DNA of 11,248 nt from Gammaproteobacteria bacterium (GCA_013139395.1 WTAX01000460.1:1-11248), one strand, 5' to 3'. Shown: positions 1 to 7,556, numbered from the stretch's first letter. Numbers and translations: made by a program. Notes: generated from the sequence alone by a model not told the origin.

Positions 1-2035
1 GTCCCTGTCCCTTAGGTGCAGGTGCAGGTGCAGGAGTAGGTGCACTTGTTTTCCTGGCAGGTTGCTCTGCTGGTGTCTTTTCACCCATTGATTCAAAGAT
101 AGCAGGTTTTTCTATTGATTTAACCGCAGGATTTTCATGTGCCTGCTTGCGTGATTTGCTGCCGCTTTTCTGGGTATGTTTAGCATCATCACGTTTATTT
201 TGTTTTTGAGGCTTCTTACGAGTGTCACGAGTGTCACGGCGCTCACTTTTCTTGCGTTGATCCGATTTGTGATCGGAGCGTTTGTGTTGAGCTGAGCTTC
301 TGGTACTTCTTGTTGCTTTAGTTTCTTCCGCTGTTATTTCTTTATCAGGAGCATTATCAGATTCACGACGATTAAATAAAGACGTCCAGATACGTCTGAC
401 TAAAGTCAGTGGCTGACTTTGTTGTTGCACTTGCAGGCTTGTAGGTGCTTTGACGACTGGCTCTTCATATTTAGCGGGCTCAGCAATCATGCCGTTAGCT
501 TCGTCATCACTAAGAATTCGATTGAAATTATAGCTGTTAACCTGATATTCTTCAGTCAAATTTTCATCGCTGCGAATACGTTCGATACGATAATGTGGTG
601 TGACCAGACTTTCATTAGGTATCAGAGTCACTGTGATTTTTTGTCGACTTTCAATCTCGCTGATAATATCACGTTTGTCATTCAGTAAGAATGTTGCAAC
701 GTTAACAGGTAATTGAGCCAGGATACGGCCTGTGTTCTCTTTCATTGATTCTTCTTCAATGATCCGAAGTACAGACAAACCAAGAGAATCAATGCCGCGA
801 ATGGTGCCGTGACCACTACAACGAGGGCAGGTGATTTGACTGGATTCGCCCAGAGAGGGTTTTAAGCGTTGACGAGACATTTCAAGCAGACCAAAGCGTG
901 AGATACGACCAACCTGAACGCGTGCACGATCCAGTTTTAAGGCATCTTTCATACGATTTTCTACTGCTCGTTGGTTTTTAGCAGGAGACATGTCGATAAA
1001 ATCAATGACGACCAAACCACCGAGATCACGTAAGCGTAATTGTCTGGCAACTTCATCAGCCGCTTCTAAATTAGTGTTTAATGCCGTTTCTTCAATATCA
1101 CCACCCTTAGTGGCTCTGGCAGAGTTAATATCAATTGAAATTAAAGCTTCAGTGTGGTCAATGACTATCGCACCGCCGGATGGCAGGGTGACTTCACGTT
1201 GAAAAGCGGTCTCAATCTGGCTTTCAATCTGGTAGCGTGAAAATAAAGGGATATTATCACTATAAAGTTTCACTTTATGAAGGTGTTGCGGCATGACCCG
1301 CTGCATAAAGTCATAGGCTTCTTTATAGGTTTTTTCTTCATCGATAATGATTTCAGTAATGTCTGAACGCAGATAGTCACGAATGGCACGAATAACGATA
1401 TTGCTTTCCTGATAGATCAGAAAAGGGGCTTTACGTTCAGCGGATGCGCTGTCAATGGCTGTCCATAAATGAAGCAGGTAATCCAAATCTAATTGCAGCT
1501 CTTCAATACTCTTGCCAATGCCTGCTGTACGGACAATTAAGCCCATTGATTCAGGGACATTAAGCTGATTCAGTATTTCTTTTAATTCGGAGCGTTCTTC
1601 GCCCTCGATACGTCTGGAGATACCACCTGCTTTGGGGTTATTCGGCATTAAAACTAAGTAACGGCCCGGAAGACTGATGAAGGTGGTGAGTGCTGCACCT
1701 TTATTACCGCGCTCTTCTTTATCAACCTGAACAACAACTTCCATTCCTTCACGAACTAATTGGGCAATACTTGCGCGTTTGCCTCGTTCAGCGGGTTGTT
1801 TGAAATATTGACGTGAAATATCTTTAAGAGGGAGGAAACCATGTCTGTCAGCACCATAATCAACGAAGGCGGCTTCGAGGCTGGGCTCTACACGGGTAAT
1901 TCTTGCTTTATAGATGTTTGCTTTTTTTTGTGTTCTCTGGGTAGTTTCAATATCCAGATTAAACAGGTGTTGGCCATCGACCAGTGCAACACGTAACTCT
2001 TCAGGCTGAGTTGCATTAAATAACATTCTTTTCAT
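1..2035 (-). CDS. rne: Ribonuclease E, N-terminal 678 codons (C-terminus beyond left edge)
   Basis: This is the essential endoribonuclease of mRNA decay and of rRNA/tRNA processing, which cuts single-stranded AU-rich RNA at the inner membrane. The frame is open from the ATG at 2033-2035 to base 1 with no stop. It begins [20 protein letters not shown], nearly identical to E. coli RNase E, which fixes the start although only a weak GAG precedes it. An S1 RNA-binding domain lies at about residues 35-120. The magnesium-binding aspartates of the DNase I-like subdomain are D302 (in IDINSARAT) and D345 (in VVIDFIDM). The Zn-link CPRC is at C403/C406, one residue off the E. coli numbering. After the catalytic half (about 1-515), residues 540-557 ([14 protein letters not shown]) look like the amphipathic membrane-targeting helix. 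Residues about 570-645 are rich in K/R/S/D, and 660-678 are P/A repeats, the start of the degradosome scaffold. The rest of the scaffold, including any enolase or PNPase sites, is outside the window. RNase G is excluded by this scaffold. Confidence 0.97.
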   Translation of the reverse strand, partial: MKRMLFNATQPEELRVALVDGQHLFNLDIETTQRTQKKANIYKARITRVEPSLEAAFVDYGADRHGFLPLKDISRQYFKQPAERGKRASIAQLVREGMEVVVQVDKEERGNKGAALTTFISLPGRYLVLMPNNPKAGGISRRIEGEERSELKEILNQLNVPESMGLIVRTAGIGKSIEELQLDLDYLLHLWTAIDSASAERKAPFLIYQESNIVIRAIRDYLRSDITEIIIDEEKTYKEAYDFMQRVMPQHLHKVKLYSDNIPLFSRYQIESQIETAFQREVTLPSGGAIVIDHTEALISIDINSARATKGGDIEETALNTNLEAADEVARQLRLRDLGGLVVIDFIDMSPAKNQRAVENRMKDALKLDRARVQVGRISRFGLLEMSRQRLKPSLGESSQITCPRCSGHGTIRGIDSLGLSVLRIIEEESMKENTGRILAQLPVNVATFLLNDKRDIISEIESRQKITVTLIPNESLVTPHYRIERIRSDENLTEEYQVNSYNFNRILSDDEANGMIAEPAKYEEPVVKAPTSLQVQQQSQPLTLVRRIWTSLFNRRESDNAPDKEITAEETKATRSTRSSAQHKRSDHKSDQRKKSERRDTRDTRKKPQKQNKRDDAKHTQKSGSKSRKQAHENPAVKSIEKPAIFESMGEKTPAEQPARKTSAPTPAPAPAPKGQG

Positions 2036-2079
2036 ATAGTTGTACTCAAATTGCTTAGAGGCTCAAACTATATAAAGTT

Positions 2080-2099
2080 TATAAGCAAAATTGCTTATA
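2080..2099. repeat. Palindrome upstream of rne (9-bp arms, 2-bp centre)
   Basis: TATAAGCAA (2080-2088) is exactly complementary to TTGCTTATA (2091-2099). The element lies 45-64 bp upstream of the rne start codon. It could be an operator or an RNA hairpin in the leader. The arm copy TTGCTTA recurs at 2051-2057, so 2082-2088 could pair with either copy. Structure is seen directly; a regulatory role is inferred. Confidence 0.6.
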
Positions 2100-2127
2100 T
2101 TATAGGGAAAAGGTTATTGACTTAGAA
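2099..2127 (-). promoter_or_regulatory. Candidate rne-proximal promoter
   Basis: On the minus strand a perfect TATAAT lies at 2104-2099, with a poor -35 (TTCTAA, 2127-2122) 17 bp upstream. Initiation would be near 2092, giving a leader of about 57 nt. The -10 overlaps one edge of the palindrome at 2080-2099, so a protein or structure there could affect initiation. The weak -35 and the general AT-richness keep this tentative, and more distal promoters are likely by analogy with E. coli rne. Confidence 0.3.
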
Positions 2128-2322
2128 TAAAGTTAATTATTTATTTTAAAGACATAAATTGTTATCAATATCATTTGAGTAATATTTTATTAATCAAATG
2201 CTTATAGTGTATATTTATGCCAGAAATTAAGGTTGAACAATTTAAAAAATAAAATAGTGCTAATAGATTATGTATTGATTTATAGAATACATAAGATTTA
2301 GTATGCATTGTTTTTGTCTGCA

Positions 2323-2361
2323 TAGCTTTAAGTGTCAGCTCTAAGTGTTAGCTCTAAGTGG
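2323..2361. repeat. Three tandem copies of a 13-bp unit upstream of rne
   Basis: The units are TAGCTTTAAGTGT (2323-2335), CAGCTCTAAGTGT (2336-2348) and TAGCTCTAAGTGG (2349-2361). Adjacent copies differ at two positions each. The array sits 288-326 bp upstream of the rne start and would be inside the leader if transcription starts as far upstream as in E. coli. Function unknown. Confidence 0.75.
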
Positions 2362-2480
2362 TAAAAACACCTAATTAGCAAAAATTGTTCTTTACTTAAT
2401 GACTGCTTTCATCAGTTGGCTGTAATTTTATTAATTACATCAATGATTACTGCTTAAATAATATTCAGTTAAAGGTGTCG

Positions 2481-2510
2481 AAAAATCAATCTGCTAGTGA
2501 TTTGATTTTT
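2481..2510. repeat. AT-rich inverted repeat (9-bp arms)
   Basis: AAAAATCAA at 2481-2489 is exactly complementary to TTGATTTTT at 2502-2510, with a 12-nt loop. Because one arm is an A run and the other a T run, it resembles a weak bidirectional terminator core, but the stem has only two G-C pairs. It could be part of the rne leader. Position and pairing are seen; function is not known. Confidence 0.4.
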
Positions 2511-2582
2511 TGATAAATCCTATTTTAAGACATTACTTAAAATGCCTTTTTTGAACTGGATATAAAAGTCTTTTGTTACTTT

Positions 2583-2603
2583 TCCTGTAAACTTTATACA
2601 GGA
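2583..2603. repeat. Hairpin with 7-bp arms and 7-nt loop
   Basis: TCCTGTA (2583-2589) pairs with TACAGGA (2597-2603). The right arm contains AGGAG on the plus strand, but no start codon stands at a useful distance and no open frame follows, so it is not read as a ribosome binding site. It may be a leader or small-RNA structure. Confidence 0.4.
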
Positions 2604-2747
2604 GCTATAAATTATTTATATTTCATGACTTAAAATTTTAATGATTTTACTTGGTTTAAATTTGTGGGATTATTGTCTAAAAACTGGAGTAATTGGTTTT
2701 AAACATGGACTCAATCTCAATAGAGTAACAGTGTTTTTCCCTTGCCG

Positions 2748-2769
2748 GGCATCATTAAAATAGATGCCT
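2748..2769. repeat. GC-richer hairpin in the rne-rluC gap
   Basis: GGCATC (about 2748-2753) is complementary to GATGCC (about 2764-2769) around an AT loop. It is one of the few GC-rich spots in this gap. The plus strand continues with a short, interrupted T run, so it would be at best a poor terminator; the minus strand continues CGGCAAGGG. No gene it could terminate is visible on either side. Confidence 0.35.
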
Positions 2770-3100
2770 TTAACTTACAATAATCTCATCACCAATATCA
2801 TAAAAAATAGTTTATGATGTTTATTTGATTAAACTGGATTCTATTAATCGTAACTTTAGCCAAAATTGGGTAAAATTACTTCAACTAGAAACAACCAGAC
2901 GTTTAACAAATAAGTTTATCTTCAATCGTTAGATTCATTGCTTCACTTTTTCGATGACTTAATGTTTCAGTGACTTTAATGAGTTTGTAAATAGTTAATA
3001 AACTCAATAGTATATAAGTATCAAATTAACTGAAGATTAAAACTGACTTAATATAACAGTTGCAAACAATTCCATCAATGTAAAATCATAGAAATATTAA

Positions 3101-4051
3101 ATGAATCATAAAATAATAACACATTCAGTCAAATTTGTTGAAATTAATGCCAATAATGCAGGGCAAAGAATTGATAACTTTCTGTTAAATCAGCTTAAAG
3201 GTGTACCCAGGGGACATATATATAAAATTATTCGTAAGGGTGAAGTGAGAGTCAACAAAGGCCGCATTAAACAAACCTACAAGCTCCAATATGGTGATAG
3301 TGTTAGAATCCCACCGGTTTCATTAACTAAAAAAAAGGCTTTGCCCGCACCGGGACGGTCATTATTAACATTAATTGAAAACTCTATTATTTTTGAGGAT
3401 TCAAGTTTACTTGCTATCAATAAACCCAGTGGTGTTGCTGTTCATGGAGGGAGTGGGGTAAGTTATGGCATTATTGAAGCGATACGTGCTTTGAAGCCGG
3501 ATGAAAAATTTTTAGAACTCATTCACCGGCTTGATAAAGATACATCGGGATGCTTATTGATTGCCAAAAAACGCAGTGCACTTATCGCAGTGCAGGATTT
3601 ATTACGCAATAGACAAACAGATAAGCGTTATCTGGCTCTGTTATGCGGCTTGCCTGATTTTAATAAACAAAAAGTCACTGCACCTTTGTTACGTGAAGAG
3701 CTCAAATCAGGAGAACGATTTGTTCGTGTGGATCAAAAAGGTAAAGAGTCAACCAGTTTTTTTAGTATTCTGGAGCGATTTAATGACTCAGTGCTGGCTG
3801 AAGTAAAAATTATTACTGGTCGTACCCATCAGATCCGTGTGCATGCAAAATATTTAGGACACAATGTAGCAGGTGATAGTAAATATGGTAATTATGCGTG
3901 TAATCAACGACTTAAAGATAGAGGGCTAAAACGCTTATTTTTGCACTCAGCGCAAATATCATTTAAACACCCTGATTTAAACAAACAAATCACGATTAAA
4001 GCACCATTAAGTGCTGATTTAGAACAATTTTTACTGATTTTAAAAAAATAG
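3101..4051 (+). CDS. rluC: 23S rRNA pseudouridine synthase RluC
   Basis: RluC converts uridines of 23S rRNA (955, 2504 and 2580 in E. coli) to pseudouridine in the cytoplasm. The 316-residue product is the usual length. An S4 RNA-binding domain spans about residues 18-75 (AGQRIDNFL, then IRKGEVRVNKGRIK). The RluA-type catalytic domain follows: NKPSGVAVHGGSG at 107-119, the catalytic motif HRLDKDTSG at 142-150 with nucleophile D145, and RTHQIRVH at 241-248. The block QLKGVP near residue 31 and the early VNKGRIK match E. coli RluC rather than RluD. The start is firm: an in-frame TAA abuts the ATG and the N-terminus aligns with E. coli. No good Shine-Dalgarno is visible. It is the first gene of a likely rluC - HAD - sppA operon, divergent from rne as in other gammaproteobacteria. 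Confidence 0.96.
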   Translation: MNHKIITHSVKFVEINANNAGQRIDNFLLNQLKGVPRGHIYKIIRKGEVRVNKGRIKQTYKLQYGDSVRIPPVSLTKKKALPAPGRSLLTLIENSIIFEDSSLLAINKPSGVAVHGGSGVSYGIIEAIRALKPDEKFLELIHRLDKDTSGCLLIAKKRSALIAVQDLLRNRQTDKRYLALLCGLPDFNKQKVTAPLLREELKSGERFVRVDQKGKESTSFFSILERFNDSVLAEVKIITGRTHQIRVHAKYLGHNVAGDSKYGNYACNQRLKDRGLKRLFLHSAQISFKHPDLNKQITIKAPLSADLEQFLLILKK

Positions 4052-4108
4052 CCGCCACTATTCATCATATATCTGATAATTACTGATATTCTGTCTAGCT
4101 GACTAAAG

Positions 4109-4132
4109 TAACTAACAAATTAACTAACAAAA
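4109..4132. repeat. 12-bp tandem duplication between rluC and the HAD gene
   Basis: TAACTAACAAAT (4109-4120) is followed directly by TAACTAACAAAA (4121-4132), 11 of 12 identical. It ends just before the start region of the HAD gene, so it spaces or includes its translation initiation region. Probably a replication-slippage duplication. Confidence 0.6.
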
Positions 4133-4142
4133 AGTAGAAACA

Positions 4143-4805
4143 ATGCCTGCGTATAAATTAATCATTTTTGACTGGGATGGCACCCTTATGGATTCTCAGG
4201 CAAGAATTGTTGCCTGTCTGCAATGTGCAGCCGAGGAAATGCAATTACACCCTTTAACAGAAAACACCCTGAAAAATGTCATCGGTCTGGGTCTCAAAGA
4301 AGCTGTTTTAAGCCTTTATCCACAATTAAAGGATAAACAGGTTAGCCATTTTGCTGATCGTTACCGCTATCATTTTATTACCGCGAATGACACACCTTCA
4401 GGATTATTTACTAATGTGAGACACATGCTGCAACAATTAATTGACAAAGGGTTTATGCTGGCTATTGCGACGGGTAAAGCGCGCAGAGGTTTGGAACCGG
4501 TATTGATTGAAACAGGCTTAAAAACACTCTTTCATGGTAGTCGTTGTGCTGATGAAACTCGCTCTAAGCCTCATCCGCAGATGTTAGAAGAACTATTAGA
4601 TGAATTTGGTGTGATGGTTGATGATGCTATTATGGTCGGTGATACCGAGTATGATATGTTAATGGCAAAATCACTGGGTATGGATGCTCTGGCGGTCAGT
4701 TATGGGGTACATGATAAAGCTGACATTCTAAAACATGCACCTGTATCCTGCGTGGATAGTATTAAAGAATTATCAGAATGGCTTTTAAAATGTGATAATT
4801 ATTAA
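4143..4805 (+). CDS. HAD-superfamily (subfamily IA) phosphatase
   Basis: A cytoplasmic phosphohydrolase of 220 residues, phosphoglycolate-phosphatase-like in layout. All four HAD motifs are present: motif I DWDGT with nucleophile D10 and acid/base D12; motif II IATGK with T110; motif III SKPHP with K142; motif IV GDTEYD with D167 and D171, which hold magnesium. A helical C1 cap occupies about residues 16-90, between motifs I and II, placing it in subfamily IA. The start ATG at 4143 is 8 residues before motif I, as expected. It lies 91 bp after rluC and 70 bp before sppA, an order also seen in Pseudomonas, where the HAD gene is usually annotated only as a hydrolase. The true substrate cannot be read from the sequence; phosphoglycolate, a nucleotide or another sugar phosphate is possible. 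Naming it gph would be over-precise. Confidence 0.92.
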   Translation: MPAYKLIIFDWDGTLMDSQARIVACLQCAAEEMQLHPLTENTLKNVIGLGLKEAVLSLYPQLKDKQVSHFADRYRYHFITANDTPSGLFTNVRHMLQQLIDKGFMLAIATGKARRGLEPVLIETGLKTLFHGSRCADETRSKPHPQMLEELLDEFGVMVDDAIMVGDTEYDMLMAKSLGMDALAVSYGVHDKADILKHAPVSCVDSIKELSEWLLKCDNY

Positions 4806-4862
4806 AAAATCCCTTCTTTTTCAGGCAAATAGCCCCATCTAATAAATAATAGTGATTAATTC

Positions 4863-4867
4863 AGGAA
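4863..4867 (+). promoter_or_regulatory. Ribosome binding site deciding the sppA start
   Basis: AGGAA at 4863-4867 stands 8 bp before the ATG at 4876. It lies downstream of the possible in-frame GTG at 4852, which has no such site. This favours the ATG as the true start. Confidence 0.6.
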
Positions 4868-4875
4868 AATCGAAT

Positions 4876-5868
4876 ATGGATAAAGATGAAGTTAAACTTA
4901 ATGAAAATTATGACAAGATGACCAGTAATGAAGGTTGGGAAAAAAAATTGGTTGAAGATCTGGCGTTGGCTTCACTAAAGGAAAAACGCACCACTCGTCG
5001 TTGGGGTATTTTCTTTAAACTGGCTTTTTTAGCTTATGTTGTGGCGCTGGCTGTTTTGGTTTATTCACCTTTTGATCCAGCATCATTAGAAAAAGGCAGT
5101 GATGGGCATACGGCAGTCATTGATATTAAAGGTGTTATATCCTCTGATTCAGAAGCCAGTGCTGATTATATTGTCACTGCACTACGTGATGCTTATGACG
5201 ATAAAAACACCAAAGGTGTTATTTTACGGATGAATACACCCGGTGGCAGTCCCGTCCAGTCTGGTTACATCAATGATGAAATTTATCGTTTAAAAGAGCT
5301 TCATCCTGAGATAAAGGTTTATGCTGTTATCGCTGATGTGTGTGCTTCTGGTGGTTATTATATTGCCGCCGCTGCTGATGAAATTTATGCAGACAAAGGT
5401 AGTATGGTTGGTTCAATTGGTGTCTTAATGAACGGTTTCGGCTTTGAAAATACCATTGATAAGCTGGGTGTCACAAGACGTTTATATACTGCAGGCGAGC
5501 ATAAAGGTTTTCTTGACCCATTTACTGAACCCAAAGAAAATGATGTGCTTCATGTTAAGACTATGTTAAGCAATATTCATAAACAATTTGTTGATGTCGT
5601 TAAAAAAGGCCGTGGAGACAAACTAAAAGATGATCCATTGCTCTTTAGCGGCTATGTCTGGACCGGAGAACAATCTCTGGAATTGGGATTGGTTGATAAA
5701 TTAGGCAGTACCAGTTATGTTGCACGTGAAGTCATTGGCGCTGAAGAGATAAAAGACTTTACCGTATCAGAAGCATTTATTGATCGCTTTGCTAAAAAAC
5801 TCGGTGCATCAATAGCCACTCAAATGGCAAAAATAAGTGGCTTTGGTGTAGCACCACAATTGCGCTAA
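4876..5868 (+). CDS. sppA: Membrane-anchored S49 peptidase (short SppA type)
   Basis: A serine protease of family S49 that digests signal peptides or membrane-protein fragments at the outer face of the inner membrane. From the ATG the product is 330 residues, the single-domain short form, not the roughly 620-residue duplicated E. coli SppA. A charged cytoplasmic N-terminus (1-43) precedes one membrane helix (about 44-63), giving an N-in topology. The S49 fold starts at AVIDIKGVI (about 80). TPGGS at 121-125 is the oxyanion-region motif. The nucleophile is S158 in CASGGYY and the catalytic lysine is K210 in EHKGFLDPF, so the Ser/Lys dyad is intact. An upstream GTG at 4852 would add 8 residues but lacks a ribosome site. 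It ends the rluC operon, before an intrinsic terminator. The sohB-type protease is a relative, but the spacing of motifs and the synteny with Pseudomonas fit SppA better. Confidence 0.9.
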   Translation: MDKDEVKLNENYDKMTSNEGWEKKLVEDLALASLKEKRTTRRWGIFFKLAFLAYVVALAVLVYSPFDPASLEKGSDGHTAVIDIKGVISSDSEASADYIVTALRDAYDDKNTKGVILRMNTPGGSPVQSGYINDEIYRLKELHPEIKVYAVIADVCASGGYYIAAAADEIYADKGSMVGSIGVLMNGFGFENTIDKLGVTRRLYTAGEHKGFLDPFTEPKENDVLHVKTMLSNIHKQFVDVVKKGRGDKLKDDPLLFSGYVWTGEQSLELGLVDKLGSTSYVAREVIGAEEIKDFTVSEAFIDRFAKKLGASIATQMAKISGFGVAPQLR

Positions 5869-5883
5869 TCATCATTAGGTACA

Positions 5884-5919
5884 CTGCTGATTTAGTTTTA
5901 GCTGCTGACTTAGTTTTAG
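5884..5919. repeat. 18-bp tandem duplication after sppA
   Basis: CTGCTGATTTAGTTTTAG (5884-5901) is followed at once by CTGCTGACTTAGTTTTAG (5902-5919), 17 of 18 identical. It lies between the sppA stop and the terminator. It is probably a slippage duplication; no coding or binding role is evident. Confidence 0.7.
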
Positions 5920-5925
5920 ATAAAG

Positions 5926-5962
5926 AAGCCCCCATAGCAATTTCAACTATGGGGGCTTTTTT
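5926..5962 (+). terminator. Intrinsic terminator of the rluC-HAD-sppA operon
   Basis: A perfect 12-bp stem (AAGCCCCCATAG at 5926-5937 with CTATGGGGGCTT at 5947-5958), a 9-nt loop and a run of six T (5957-5962) form a textbook Rho-independent terminator, 57 bp after the sppA stop. On the minus strand the stem is followed by CTTTATC after the arm, a weaker tract, so it may also stop nhaD transcripts arriving from the right. Confidence 0.93.
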
Positions 5963-5971
5963 GTGTGCTTT

Positions 5972-6042
5972 AACCTAAATAAATCAGTTGAACCTACTGC
6001 GAGCGTCCAAGGTGCTGGAGATTCAACTGATTAATTTAGGTT
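5972..6042. repeat. Long imperfect inverted repeat with GC-rich loop, after nhaD
   Basis: Arms 5972-5992 and 6022-6042 are complementary at 20 of 21 positions (AACCTAAAT at the outside, CAGTTGAA at the inside). The 29-nt loop (5993-6021) is much richer in G+C than the arms. The element begins 12 bp beyond the nhaD stop. It may be a transcript-end hairpin for nhaD, a small dispersed repeat (MITE- or REP-like), or a small RNA. No T run follows it on the minus strand, so it is not a standard terminator. Confidence 0.7.
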
Positions 6043-6053
6043 TAAAAATTGTA

Positions 6054-7556
6054 TTAATGCATTGTTTTGGCACTGTTAATTGCCGTATCCATTAAATCAG
6101 CATTGATGAGCATGTGTACCCAGATGCTGGCGGCATAGCCTAAAGCAATAGCCCACGACCATTTCATGTGCGCAAAGAAGGTGTATGTGCCTCTGGCCTG
6201 ACCCATCAGTGCTACGCCTGCCGCTGAACCAATGGATAGCATAGAACCGCCGACACCGGCTGTTAATGTGACCAGCAGCCACTGACCCAGGGACATATCA
6301 GGGTTCATGGTTAGTACTGCAAACATCACCGGAATATTATCAACGATTGCAGAAAGTACACCGACAATAATATTGGCTCCGGTAATGCCTGTGCCCATGA
6401 CACCTTCACCGATATACATCATCTCAGAAATCATAGCGAGATAACCTAAAGTACCTAAACCGCCGACACATAAAATTACGCCGTAGAAAAACATCAGTGT
6501 GTCCCACTCGGCACGGGCAAGAATATGGAAAATATCATAATCTTTTCTTGGCTGGCCTTCGATCTGTAATATGGTATCTTTCATATCAGCATTTTCTATT
6601 GATTCAGCATCAGGTGTGCCGGCTTCTTTTATTTTAAGATAATAAGCAAATAACTTGAGTACACCCAGACCTGTCATCATGCCGAGTACAGGAGGTAAAT
6701 GTAAGAAGTTATGAAAGCTCACAGCCATTAAGATGGTCAAGAGAAATAGACCAATCATGATATAACCGCCATGTTTGACAATGACTTCTGATTCAATGGG
6801 TTCAGGATTACCTTTGGGTACAGAAAAAGACATGATTGCGGCAGGGATGAGCCAGTTAACTAATGAGGGAATAAATAAGACAAGGAATTGATCAAATTGA
6901 ACAATACCTTTTTGCCAGACCATCAGGGTGGTAATGTCACCAAATGGACTAAAAGCTCCACCGGCATTTGCAGCAACCACGATATTTATGCATGCGAGAA
7001 CAATAAATTTGGTATTGCCGGCACCGACAGCCATAGCTACCGCAGCCATCAGCAGGGCAGTTGTGAGATTATCTGCAATAGGAGATATAACAAAAGCCAG
7101 TAAACCGGTGATCCAGAAGACCATTTTAAGTGAATAACCTCTGGATACTAACCAGGCGCGTAAGGCATCAAAGACATTTCTTTCTTCAAGGGCATTAATG
7201 TAGGTCATCGCTGCTAATAAGAAGAGTAATAACTCGGCATATTCTTCAATATTATGCTTAACGGCGATGCCGGCAGCATGGGGTTCACCGATGCTATTGT
7301 AAGCCATGCCCACTAATACCCAGATAATTCCGGCAGCTACTAAAACAGGCTTTGATTTTCTCATGTGTAGAAATTCTTCACCAATGACCAGACTATAAGC
7401 AATGATAAAAATAATGACGGCGATAATGCCATATGTTGTGGAGGTGAGATCAACAGTAGTATTGCCGCCCGAAGCCATAACCATAGAAAATGGTAGCACT
7501 AGAAATAGAAAAGCAAGTAGTGATTTCAAGCTGATTTGTCTAAATTGTTTATACAT
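6054..7556 (-). CDS. nhaD: Na+/H+ antiporter NhaD
   Basis: An inner-membrane sodium (and probably lithium)/proton antiporter of the ArsB/NhaD (ion transporter) superfamily, giving salt and alkaline-pH homeostasis. The 500-residue product has many hydrophobic helices and a signal-like first helix (about 11-28, ending in MASGG). Hallmark motifs are SPIADNLTT (158-166), NAGGAFSPFGDITT (197-210), WDT (351-353), SAIVDNIP (402-409) and SIGSAAG (441-447). From memory of the Vibrio cholerae NhaD mutational work, the residues found important there have counterparts here at a constant offset: H101, S158, D162, N163, N197, D207, T209, T210 and D352, then S402, N407, S441 and S444. A hydrophilic loop at about 307-345 is the only long soluble part. 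It is convergent with sppA and follows the HDOD gene by 96 bp, probably with its own promoter. Arsenite export (ArsB) is unlikely given the NhaD-specific motifs. Confidence 0.94.
   Translation of the reverse strand: MYKQFRQISLKSLLAFLFLVLPFSMVMASGGNTTVDLTSTTYGIIAVIIFIIAYSLVIGEEFLHMRKSKPVLVAAGIIWVLVGMAYNSIGEPHAAGIAVKHNIEEYAELLLFLLAAMTYINALEERNVFDALRAWLVSRGYSLKMVFWITGLLAFVISPIADNLTTALLMAAVAMAVGAGNTKFIVLACINIVVAANAGGAFSPFGDITTLMVWQKGIVQFDQFLVLFIPSLVNWLIPAAIMSFSVPKGNPEPIESEVIVKHGGYIMIGLFLLTILMAVSFHNFLHLPPVLGMMTGLGVLKLFAYYLKIKEAGTPDAESIENADMKDTILQIEGQPRKDYDIFHILARAEWDTLMFFYGVILCVGGLGTLGYLAMISEMMYIGEGVMGTGITGANIIVGVLSAIVDNIPVMFAVLTMNPDMSLGQWLLVTLTAGVGGSMLSIGSAAGVALMGQARGTYTFFAHMKWSWAIALGYAASIWVHMLINADLMDTAINSAKTMH

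Larger units (their letters stand above)
2036..3100. other. Gene-free AT-rich divergent region between rne and rluC
   Basis: About 1.07 kb separate the divergent starts of rne and rluC, with stops in all frames and no credible protein gene. The composition is strikingly AT-rich. In E. coli the equivalent gap holds a long rne leader (about 360 nt) through which RNase E controls its own mRNA; a similar role here is an inference. Structures seen are a palindrome at 2080-2099, a triplicated 13-bp repeat at 2323-2361, and hairpins at 2481-2510, 2583-2603 and 2748-2769. A -10-like TATAAC at 3052-3057 and a TATATAAG at 3011-3018 could serve rluC, but neither has a convincing -35 box. A small RNA gene cannot be excluded. 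Confidence 0.7.

Noticed and set aside
15..40. GCAGGT hexamer repeats near the left edge as a possible CRISPR or mobile-element end
   Set aside because: They are in frame within rne and encode its Pro-Ala repeats.
419..1202. Short plus-strand open frames (about 70-90 codons) within the rne region
   Set aside because: They are antisense to the highly conserved rne catalytic and linker sequence, have no ribosome sites and no recognisable protein features.
2597..2630. AGGAG at 2600-2604 followed by an ATG, as a possible small gene
   Set aside because: The ATG is about 19 nt away and its frame stops after two codons.
3561..3806. Open frame of 81 codons inside rluC
   Set aside because: It lies in another frame of a well-conserved gene, covering the part just after the catalytic HRLDKDTSG motif; its product has no recognisable features.
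5972..6042. Inverted repeat considered as an integron attC site
   Set aside because: The ends do not carry proper RYYYAAC / GTTRRRY core sites, and no integrase or cassette array is present.
6888..7137. Plus-strand frames antisense to nhaD
   Set aside because: The minus-strand NhaD frame is complete, with all family motifs; the antisense frames show no independent support.
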